Part shown: piece by piece, positions 33,808-42,500 of the stretch
Numbering within the stretch: position 1 is the first letter of the stretch
Layout: each line of letters starts with the position of its first letter
Source of the DNA: Streptomyces sp. SM11
Lineage (GTDB): Bacteria > Actinomycetota > Actinomycetes > Streptomycetales > Streptomycetaceae
Assembly: GCF_002910905.1 (NCBI RefSeq)
Contig: NZ_NEUE01000212.1
Coordinates: forward strand, 90,307 to 154,306
Reading direction: 5' to 3'
DNA length: 64,000 bases
Notes under the pieces: generated by a model
Told to the model about the DNA's origin: nothing
Database searches by the model: none
Seen by the model: the letters and a program-made list of their open reading frames with translations, nothing else
Translations under genes and position numbers: made by a program

Positions 33808-35867
33808 GTGGCCGAAAGAGTGGACCTGCCCGTGCTGCCCAGCCACAACACGGCACGCTCGGCTCTTACCTGCCGCTACCGGTGTGGCGACGCCTGCTCC
33901 CACGAGGCTCCGAACCGCTCGCTCAACACCTACTTCGGCGACATCGTCCACCAGGTGTCACGCCGCGGAGCACTCAAAAGCGGAGCGGTCCTCGCCCTCG
34001 CCGCAGCCGCCGGGACGGCGGTCGCCACACCCGCGGTGGCGTCCGGCAAGCCCACCACTTCCGCCGCCCACCGCGGTCCGGACCGGGGTGCGGGCCGCCT
34101 GCCTCGCGGTCTGCGCTTCGAAGCGGTGCCGCCGAACACCGCCGACGCCGTGACCGTCCCCGTCGGCTACGCCCAGCAAGTCGTCATCCGTTGGGGCGAC
34201 CCCGTCCTGCGCGGCGCGCCCCGCTTCGACGCCCGCCGCCAGAGCGTCGCGGCCCAGTCCCGACAGTTCGGCTACAACTGCGACTACATGGCTTTGCTCG
34301 ACCTCCCGGCGCACTGCCGTGGCGACCAGCTGCTCGTGGTCAACCACGAGTACACCAACGAAGAGATCATGTTCTTCGGCTACGACTCCGCCAACCCGAC
34401 CCGCGAGCAGGTCGAGATCGCCTGGGCCGCCCACGGCCTGACCGTCCTCAGCGTCCGCACCGATCGACGCTCCGGCCGACTGTGGCCGATCAACGGCGAC
34501 GCCCTCAACCGTCGCGTCACCGCCACCACCCCGTTCGAGCTCACCGGCCCGGCGGCCGGCAGCGACCTCCTCAAGACCAGCGCCGACCCCACCGGCCGCA
34601 CCGTCCTCGGCACGCTGAACAACTGCGGCGGCGGCGTCACTCCGTGGAGCACCGCCCTGTCAGGCGAGGAGAACTTCAACCAGTGCTTCGCCAACGCCGC
34701 CTCTGTCACGGACCCGACCGCCAGGCAGCGCCTGGCCCGCTACGGCCTGCCGACCGGAGCCAGCCAGCGCAAGTGGGAGCGTTTCGACGACCGCTTCGAC
34801 CTGGCGAAGGAACCGAACGAGGCCAACCGGCACGGCTGGATCGTCGAGATCGATCCGTACGACCCCGACTCCGTACCGCGCAAGCGCACAGCCCTCGGCC
34901 GGTTCAAGCACGAGGCCGCCGAACCCCGCCTGACCAGCGACGGCCGGGTCGCCCTCTACATGGGTGACGACGAGCGCTTCGACTACCTCTACAAGTTCGT
35001 CTCCACCCACCGGTTCAAGAAGGGCAAGAGCCGGGCCGCCCGAGAGCACAACCTCCGCCTCCTCGACGAAGGCACCCTCTGCTTCGCCAAGTTCACCGGG
35101 GACAGCCCACTCGCCGAGATCGACGGCACCGGCATCCTCCCCGAGGACGGCGACTTCGCGGGCTCAGGTACCTGGATCCCGCTTGTCACCGGCAACACCT
35201 CCCTCGTCGCAGGCATGGCCGCCGACGAGGTCTACGTCTTCACCCGCCTGGCCGCCGATAGGTGGGCGCCACCAAGATGGACCGCCCCGAAGACGTCGAG
35301 CCCCATCCCCACACGGGCCGCCTCTACGTCGCACTCACCAACAACAAGGACCGAGGAGCCGCCGGCAAGACCGGCCCCGACGAGGCCAACCCGCGCAACG
35401 GCAACAAGCACGGCCACATCCTCGAACTCGACGAACGCCGCGCAGACGCGGCCGCAACATCCTTCAACTGGCGCCTCATGCTCGTCTGCGGCGACCCCAA
35501 GGACCCCTCCACCTACTTCGCTGGCTTCGATAAAAGCCAGGTCAGCCAGATCTCCTGCCCCGACAACATCGCCTTCGACGAGCACGGCAACCTCTGGCTC
35601 GCCACCGACGGTGCCGCCCTCGGCGCCAACGACGGCCTCTTCGCCGTCCCGGTCACGGGACCCCACCGGGGCCACATCAAGCAGTTCCTGACCGTCCCCA
35701 AGGGTGCCGAGACCTGCGGCCCGATCATCACCAACGACCGCATCCTCATCGCCGCCCAGCACCCGGGTGAAACCGACGGCGCCACCACGGAGAACCCTGG
35801 TTCGGCCTGGCCCGACGGACCAGGAACGGTACCCAGGCCGTCCGTCGTCGCGGTGTGGGAGTCCTGA
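33808..35867 (+). pseudogene. phoX: PhoX-family (DUF839) alkaline phosphatase, frameshifted
   Basis: The N-terminal conserved stretch TCRYRCGDACSHEAPN is followed by a twin-arginine-type signal (VSRRGALKSGAVLALAAAAG), so export by Tat is expected. Next come NHEYTNEEIMFFGYDSANPT, GTLNNCGGGVTPWSTALSGE and DDERFDYLYKFVSTH, the Ca/Fe-binding PhoX regions. At about 35262 one base is missing (GCCGATAGGTGGGC where GATAAGGTGGGC is expected). The protein continues in the next frame as VGATKMDRPEDVEPH to the natural end VVAVWES. PhoX releases phosphate from organic esters, which fits the pst genes alongside. Confidence 0.88.
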
Positions 35868-36172
35868 CCCGCGTAGAGCGATCTCGCCACCTCCCATCCG
35901 ATGGTCAGTGGTGCTGCCGATGAGCAGTGGTTCCCGGTCCGCGACCGGGGAGACGGCGCTCGAAGTCGTCGGCAACGGATGCGGAGGTCGGCTGAGGGCC
36001 CGCCATAAGGTCACATGCGTCTTGGAGAACAGCCCCCTGCCTCTTTTTGAGTGATACCGAGTCGTGACAGTCGATCGACGCTCCGAGATGCTCTCGCGGA
36101 CCTTTCTCGACCTTGCTCCGGAGAAGCGTGGACCGCCGGAGCCAGTTGGTCGCAGCCCGTATATCGTATGCC

Positions 36173-36190
36173 GATATCGGGTTCCGTCAC
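36173..36190. promoter_or_regulatory. PadR operator-like site 1 (APC permease promoter)
   Basis: GATATCGG-GTTCCGTCAC shares the GATATCGG-N-T-W-CCG pattern with sites at 37559 and 38471. It lies 34 bases before the permease start. ATATCGTATGCC next to it may be a second half-site. The remainder of 35868-36223 holds no gene. Confidence 0.6.
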
Positions 36191-36223
36191 GTGTCTGCGG
36201 CGCCGCTGCCGAGGGAGTGGGCC

Positions 36224-37501
36224 ATGAGTAGGCAGCCATCAATAGCAGCGGTTCCGGAGGAGTTGCGGCGACGGCTGGGGGTGGTCGATGCGGTAGTGAT
36301 CGGCCTGGGGGCGATGATCGGGGCGGGCATTTTCGCCGCGCTCGCTCCGGCGGCGGATGCGGCCGGGTCCGGGCTGCTGCTCGGCCTGGCCCTCGCGGCG
36401 GTGGTCGCTTACTGCAATGCGACGTCATCTGCCCGGCTTGCCGCGCGCTATCCGGCCTCGGGCGGCACCTACGTCTACGGGCGCGAGCGGCTGGGCGACT
36501 TCTGGGGCTACCTCGCTGGCTGGAGCTTCGTGGTCGGCAAGACCGCGTCCTGCGCGGCCATGGCCCTGACCGTCGGCTCCTACGTGTGGCCCGGTCAGGC
36601 CCACGCGGTCGCGGTTGCGGCGGTGGTGGCGCTGACCGCGGTGAACTACGCCGGGGTGCAGAAGTCGGCATGGCTCACACGTGCGATCGTCGCGGTCGTC
36701 CTGGCGGTGCTGGCCGCCGTGGTCGTCGCCATGCTCACCTCCGGCGAGGCGGACACCATTCGCCTCGACATCGGCTCGGATGCCACCTTGGGTGGCGTGC
36801 TCCAGGCGGCGGGGCTGCTGTTCTTCGCGTTCGCCGGATACGCGCGTATCGCCACCCTGGGGGAGGAGGTCCGCGACCCGTCCCGCACCATCCCCCGGGC
36901 GATCCCCATCGCGCTCGGTATCACCCTGGCCGTCTACGCCCTCGTCGCCGTCGCCGTCCTGCTGGTGCTGGGGCCGAGGGAGCTGGCGGGTGCGACCGCG
37001 CCGCTGTCGGACGCCGCGCGCGCCGCGGGCGTGGACTGGCTGGCCCCGGTCGTACGTGTCGGTGCCGCCGTGGCCGCGCTCGGTTCGCTCCTGGCGCTGA
37101 TCCTCGGTATTTCCCGCACGACCCTCGCCATGGCCCGCGACCGGCACCTGCCGCACGCGCTGGCAGCCGTCCACCCGAAGTTCAAGGTGCCCCACCGCGC
37201 CGAACTCGCGGTCGGCGCCGTGGTGGCAGTGCTCGCGGCCACCACGGACGTGCGTGGGGCGATCGGCTTCTCCTCCTTCGGCGTGCTGGCGTACTACGCC
37301 GTCGCGAATGCCTCCGCGTGGACGCTCACCCCGCAAGAGGGCCGTCCCGTACGGATCATCCCCGTCGTCGGGCTGGCCGGCTGCATGGTCCTGGCCTTCG
37401 CTCTTCCGATCTCCTCGGTGATCTCCGGGGCGGCTGTGCTGGCCGTCGGCGCTGCCGCCTATGGCATCCGCCGCGCGGTGATCTCCCGTCAAGCGTCGTA
37501 G
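36224..37501 (+). CDS. APC-family amino-acid permease
   Basis: The 425-residue protein has about twelve membrane segments. The first carries the conserved GLGAMIGAGIFAALAPAAD loop that binds the amino-acid carboxylate. YPASGGTYVYGRERLGDFWG and EEVRDPSRTIPRAIPIALG are further APC motifs. GAGGGAG precedes the chosen ATG. The substrate is unknown. The shared operator-like site suggests co-regulation with doxX and padR downstream. Confidence 0.88.
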   Translation: MSRQPSIAAVPEELRRRLGVVDAVVIGLGAMIGAGIFAALAPAADAAGSGLLLGLALAAVVAYCNATSSARLAARYPASGGTYVYGRERLGDFWGYLAGWSFVVGKTASCAAMALTVGSYVWPGQAHAVAVAAVVALTAVNYAGVQKSAWLTRAIVAVVLAVLAAVVVAMLTSGEADTIRLDIGSDATLGGVLQAAGLLFFAFAGYARIATLGEEVRDPSRTIPRAIPIALGITLAVYALVAVAVLLVLGPRELAGATAPLSDAARAAGVDWLAPVVRVGAAVAALGSLLALILGISRTTLAMARDRHLPHALAAVHPKFKVPHRAELAVGAVVAVLAATTDVRGAIGFSSFGVLAYYAVANASAWTLTPQEGRPVRIIPVVGLAGCMVLAFALPISSVISGAAVLAVGAAAYGIRRAVISRQAS

Positions 37502-37558
37502 GAGCCTTCGGCGCGCCCGGAAACGGCGTGAAACCCCTGGTGCCCTGCCCCGCGGGAC

Positions 37559-37576
37559 GATATCGGCTTCCGATAC
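37559..37576. promoter_or_regulatory. PadR operator-like site 2 (doxX promoter)
   Basis: GATATCGG-CTTCCGATAC is the best-conserved form of the shared inverted-repeat motif. It lies 27 bases before the DoxX gene start. Confidence 0.65.
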
Positions 37577-37603
37577 ACCGCGAAGGCAGAAGGGCACCCT
37601 CAT

Positions 37604-38109
37604 ATGACGCGGCTCAGCACCTGGCAGACTCGGCTGACCTCGACCAACGCGCCCGCCGCGGTGGTCCTCATCCGTGCCTATGTCGGCGCGGTCTTCCTCT
37701 TCGAGGGCATCCAGAAGTTCCTCTACCCCGAGGACCTCGGCACCGGCCGGTTCGACAAGGCCGGCATCCCCTCCCCGGATTCTTCGGCCCCCTGGACGGG
37801 GCCTTCGAGATCCTTTGCGGCGCGCTGATCCTGGCAGGGCTGCTCACCCGGCTCGCCGCCGCACCGATGGTGGTCAACATGCTCGGCGCCCTGCTCATCA
37901 CCAAGCTGTCCATCCTGTGGGGCGACGCCACGCTGTTTGCCGGCGAGTCAGGCTGGTGGGACTTCATCCACGAGTCCCGCACCGACCTCGCCCAGCTGTG
38001 CGGAAGCCTCTTCCTGCTCATCGTCGGCGCAGGTGTCTACTCGATCGACGCGCGCTTGCACCGCAGCGCCGCCGTCACCCGCGCAGCGGCGGAGCCGGTC
38101 GGGGGGTGA
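37604..38109 (+). pseudogene. DoxX-family membrane protein, frameshifted
   Basis: The first part, MTRLSTWQTRLTSTNAPAAV and LIRAYVGAVFLFEGIQKFLY, has the DoxX helix 1 with its typical FEG.QKF motif. Near 37785 the frame changes at TCCCCGGATTC, where one G is missing from what should read PGFFGPLDG. The rest, GAFEILCGALILAGLLTRLA and GWWDFIHESRTDLAQL, follows in the next frame to VGAGVYSIDARLHRS. The protein would have four membrane helices. DoxX proteins are linked to redox or thiol stress in some actinobacteria. Confidence 0.83.
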
Positions 38110-38122
38110 GCGGCGCACTGCC

Positions 38123-38435
38123 CTATGGCGCGTCGTCGCCGAGGACTTCGTGGGCCCAGCTCCTTGAGCGCCCTGCGGTCCTCGGCCAGGGCTTTCCTTC
38201 CGGCCTCGGTGGCCCGGTACACCCGCCGCATGCGGCCGTCCACCACTCGCTGCTCAGAGACCAGTAGCCCGTCGGCCTCCAGCCGGTGCAGCGTCGGGTA
38301 CAGCGTGCCGGGGCTGATCTGGTACCCGTGAGAGGCCAGTTCCTCGGTCATCCACGCGCCGTGGATCTCCTCCTCGGCCGCGTGATGAAGGATGTGCAGC
38401 CGCACAGCGCCCCGCTGGAACTCCCGCACCCTCAA
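38123..38435 (-). pseudogene. PadR-family regulator, C-terminal frameshift
   Basis: The winged helix is clear: RGAVRLHILHHAAEEEIHGA, ASHGYQISPGTLYPTLHRLE and SEQRVVDGRMRRVYRATEAG. It is followed by helix KALAEDRRALKELG. At GGGCCC near 38155 the frame shifts. In the other frame the expected end HEVLGDDAP followed by TAG is present at 38123, so one extra G explains the difference. As sequenced, the frame instead runs to 38037 and overlaps doxX. The start is a TTG after AAGGCGGG. The nearby site at 38471 suggests autoregulation. Confidence 0.83.
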
Positions 38436-38470
38436 CCCGCCTTCCCTGCCTGCCCGGCAGTGACGAAACC

Positions 38471-38488
38471 GATATCGGATACCGATTC
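38471..38488. promoter_or_regulatory. PadR operator-like site 3 (padR promoter)
   Basis: GATATCGG-ATACCGATTC lies 35 bases before the padR start and matches the sites before the permease and doxX genes. Confidence 0.65.
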
Positions 38489-38603
38489 TACGTCGCTTCG
38501 CCGCCCTTCATCCCGGGCCCGATCGCATGCCACCAACTCCGCTCGGCGCCGCCTGTCCGGGGCACATGAAACAGTGCCCCCAACAATGGAGGAGGAACGA
38601 GCG

Positions 38604-38780
38604 ATGCCCGCCCCACCGGTCCCCGTCGACAGTAGCTTCATTGAGTCTCTCTGCTACTTGCGTCGCCAGGAAGCCAGAACCAGTAAGCCTGCGGCTCCCC
38701 GGGCCCGGCCGATACGGAGCGTGACTGCGCCGGGCAAGGGGAGAGACGGTAACGGAGTCGGCAGCATGCACTGTGGGTGA
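38604..38780 (+). CDS. Small protein of 58 residues, part of a repeated family
   Basis: A very strong ribosome site (GGAGGAGGAACGAGCG) precedes ATG. The protein reads MPAPPVPVDSSFIESLCYLR, later RPIRSVTAPGKGRDGNGVGS, ending MHCG. A related C-terminus, RLMRSVTAPGKRRGG, is encoded at 51130-51220. The DNA of both copies and a third at 61.84 kb is similar, so either a small protein family or a non-coding repeat is under selection. Function unknown. Confidence 0.4.
   Translation: MPAPPVPVDSSFIESLCYLRRQEARTSKPAAPRARPIRSVTAPGKGRDGNGVGSMHCG
38702..38772 (+). repeat. Intergenic repeat, copy 1 of 3
   Basis: The shared block runs from GCCCGG through CGGAGCGTGACTGCGCCGGG to AGCATGCAC. GCCCGGC and GCCGGGC inside it form a 7-bp inverted repeat. 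Other copies are at 51133-51203 and 61836-61903. Confidence 0.6.
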
Positions 38781-38855
38781 GCCGTGCGGTTGGCTGCCTT
38801 CAAGCGGATACGCCGGGCGGACCGTCTCACACTGCGGGCCCCGGGGTGCCCTGTA

Positions 38856-39215
38856 GCCGTGCGGTACGTACCGCACGGCAGTGCCGTCACCAGGGATCGA
38901 GGAGGACGGAGCAGGACGCAGCAGGATGTGAATGTCCGCCTCTGCGACGTTTCCGCAGGTGAGGTGCGTCTCTCTTTTGGGTTCGAGTCCCACCCGCCCC
39001 ACCAGATTTACCCTGCGGAAACGTTCTGACCTGCGGAAACGTTCTGACCTGCGGAAACGTGGTCTTCGCGGCCGCTTTCCGTGCGGTATTCGCCGCGCGC
39101 CGTGCGGTACTGAACCGCTGTCAGATGTGGCAACGCACTTGTAGGTGCGTCTGACCTGGCCTTTAGTGGCGATCGCCTGAGAGGGAGTTGTGGTTGTTGC
39201 TCCCACGGCCTTGGT
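38856..39215 (+). repeat. att-like module C: left arm, tRNA-end core, right arm
   Basis: The left arm begins with a perfect 24-bp palindrome centred on GTACGTAC (38856-38879). GATCGAG, ATGTGAATGTCCGCCTCTG and CGTTTCCGCAGGTGAG follow, as in module B. The core at 38979-39005 equals the tRNA 3' end through CCAG. The right arm has three CTGCGGAAACG repeats spaced by TTCTGAC, then GTGCGGTA repeats and CTGACCTGGCCTTTAG. It marks the right edge of the arsenic/phosphate segment. The bases from 39216 to 39598 hold no recognisable gene. Confidence 0.7.
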
Positions 39216-39598
39216 CCGGTGGGTCCCGCCTCCATGGCGGGTGGGTGCCAGGAGAGGGGCGACTGCGTCTGTGACGCTCTGCTCGGCAGGGTGGCGCCAT
39301 CACCTTCCGTGCGGCTGACATCGTCCTCGAGCCCGTCGCGCACCGCGGTTCAGACAGCTGCGCGCCATGACGCGCGTCAGCGTCCCTGTCGTGCCCGGCG
39401 CCCGGACGCACCCTGTGAGCATGTCGAGGACGCGTTCCCGGGTCAGTTAGCCGCAGCGGGGCCTTGACCCTGCCATGCAGGCAGGTTCAGCAGCACGTCC
39501 GGACGGTGGTCGTCGCCGGGATGGTCGGCGTCTGCCGTGCCGCCCGCCCTGGGTGCCGCGCCGAGGCGGTGCCCAGGGCCTCCCCGTTCGGCGGCCTG

Positions 39599-42500
39599 TC
39601 AGAGGATCTTCAGGTCGTAAGGGCCGGCGAGGGGGACGTAGCCGTCGTTCGCCAGAATCCACAGCTGGTAGCTGCCGACGGGGAGATTCTCGGAGTTGGG
39701 GATGGATACGGTGCCGCCGGCGTCCGGGACGTACTGCCAGCCCTTGGAGCCCGAGTTCAGCGCGGCGCCCGTGGGAAGGACGCTGACCCAGTTCTTGGGC
39801 ATGACGAGTTCCGGGGCGATGGTGTAGCCCACGCTGATCGAGGTGCCCTGGGAAATGGTCGGGGCGGAGAGAGTGAGGGCGGCTTGCGCGGGCGCGGGTG
39901 CCGTGGGGGTGGTGGCAGGTGAGGCCGGGGGGGTGGTGGGTGTGATGAGGGCGGGCAGAACCAGCGGGTCTTTGGTGTCGGGGAGTTGGTGGTAGCCGGC
40001 GAGGCGTTCGGTGATCGTGGCGGTGTGGGGGACGAGGGCGGGGTAGTGCGTTCTGAGCGCGGCCGTGGTGGCGGCGGTCAGGTCGGCGAGGGTGCCGGTG
40101 GAGCCGGCCAGGTGGGGCTGGAGTTTGGTGAAGAGCTGGTGGTCGCTGGTGATGCCGAGCGCGCCGAGCGCTTTGGCGTAGCCGGTGGAGCCGGAGGTGG
40201 TGTCGAGGACGCGGCTGACGTAGGTGACGCGGTGCAGGACGCGCCAGCACGGCGGCTTGCGGTCGCTCTGTCGGGCGCGGGCGAGCTCCCTGGCATGCGG
40301 ACTCATGTCCTTCTCCAGCCATTCGGGATCGACGACCTTGCCGTAGAAGTCCTCGAAGTTGTCGGTGGACGTGTCGAGGTAGAAGGTCATGAACCGGTAG
40401 GCGTCGACCCGGCCGGGAACCAGTTCCGGCCGGTTCGTGGCGTCGAAGACGGGCTCCCCGGCGACGTGCTTCTGGAGGTCGGAGCCGGGCTTGGCGGCGA
40501 CCTCCAGGGCGAAGGTGCGCTGCGATTCTTTCGTCTTGCGGCGGGTGATGCTGTACCCGGCTCCGAGGGTGATCTCGAAGCCGGCGCTGAGGCCGATGCC
40601 CGCGACCTCGAAGCCGATGTCCTCGCTGTAGGTGGCGCTGCCGGAGACGCTGAAGTCGCCGGCAGTGGTCTGCGTCACCTGATCGGTGGTGCTGGTGGTC
40701 TCGGAGAACAGGCCGCCGGCTGCGGTCCACACGTACGTGTTGGCGATGTTGCGCCGAGCGGCGGATTTCGCCGCGGCGCGGGCCGCCCCGGCGTCACCGG
40801 CGCTCCGGGAAGCTACGCCGGTGCTGGTGCCGCTTCCGCCGATCATGCCGTTGAGGGTGCGGTCGGCGGCCGCGGCGACCGGGTCGGGCGTCGTGGGGTT
40901 GGTGCTGACGGAGTCGTAGAAGCCCTGGAGCTGTAGTTCCTCGCGCTCGATGCGGCGTTTGAGTGCATATGCCTCGCGGGGCCGGTAGAAGCTGTAGGCG
41001 TTTCCGTCCCCGGCGTTGGGGAAGTCCGGGTCGGGGAAGGGCTTCAGCACGCCGGTTGCCGGGTCGGGGGCGCAGCCGATCAGACCGTCGAGAGTGCCCT
41101 GCTTGGTGTACTGCGGGTTGATCGGGAACGGGATGATGTTCCAGTCCCGGGGGATGTCGGGGTTGGGGACCATGCGGTAGGCGACAAGCGCGCCGTTGTG
41201 CTTGAGGCGCAGCGCGTACTGGTCGGCGGTGTCGGACTGGACGAACGCGAAGCCGGTGTTGGCCGGTGCCCAGCGCCGTCCGACGGCGGGGTTGACCTGT
41301 CTCTTGGCGTCGTCGGGCTCCCAGTGGCCGGTGAGATTGACCTCGCTGGTGCGGGTGGTGGTGGCGCCCTGCGTGACCTGGACGTCGTTGCTCCAGCCGC
41401 CGCTGGTCTTGAACTCGACGCTGCCGCCGATGTTCAGCGTGCCGGCGGTGGCGGCTGTCGCGGTGCCGACGCCCAGCGGGGCGGTGACCAGGAAAGTGTC
41501 GTTGCTGATGGTGGCCTTGAGGAATGCCTTCGCGGAGGCGTCGAAGCTGGTCTTGCTCTCGGAGGCAAGGGTGTGGGTGACGGTGTCGGCCTGGACGAAC
41601 TTGACCGAGGAGGCGTCCTTGTAGGTGTCCGCCGTGCCCTTGACAAGGTTCTCGGAGGGGACGGGCGGTGCGCCCTCGAGGTAGCCGACCAGCTGGGGGG
41701 CGAACTGGGCCTGGCCGACCCAGGTGGTGGCCAGGTCACCGACCTTGAACCCGGTGGTCAGGGTCCAGGCGCCGTCCCGGATCGAGGAGTAGGCGCGCTT
41801 CATCACGCCGAACCGCAGGCCCTCGCTGTCGCTCTGCAGGTCGGCGTACTCCCCGGCGTGCGGGGTGGCGTCGATGGAGCTCTGGAAGACGGTGCGCGCC
41901 CCGGTCAGCGCGGAGCGCACCTCGGCGGTGTCGTCGCTGATCGGCGCGTGCGAGATCGCCACGCCCGGTGCCGAGTTCGACGGATACAGGTGACAGCCGG
42001 CCGGCCCGGCGTCGAGCACCTTCGCCCCGGGCTTTGCCGAGTCGGGGTCGATCGCATAGTAGGCGAGCAGGTCCTTCTGGTCACCGCGCAGGCGGGTGAA
42101 CATGGTGTCGAGGATCTGTTCCTGGCTGCGGCAGGTCCGCCACACCCGCAGTTCGTCCAGGCCGCCGTTCAGTAGATCGTCCCAACTGCCGTCGGAACGC
42201 TGCATCGCGCCGACGACGACCTGCTGGGCGCCGAAGTCCGCCAGAGGACCGTTCAAGTTGGACACAGCGGTGGAAGGGACGCCGTTGTGGTATAGGGTGA
42301 TCCGGTTGCCGTCCGGGTCGGGGGTGCGGACCCGCACCGCACCACGGATCTGCGCGGGATAGGTGGCGCAGGCGTCCGCGGTGACCGCGCCGGAACGCTC
42401 CGGGAAGCGCCACCAGGCGACCAGTGCCTCGGCGTCGGCGGCGATCGGCACGCCGATGTGGTCCACCGGCCGGGCGGTGGACCAGATCCGCACCTCCGCC

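Noticed and set aside
39986..40936. 316-codon Gly/Asp-rich plus-strand frame
   Set aside because: It is antisense to the giant LamG gene and has no ribosome site.
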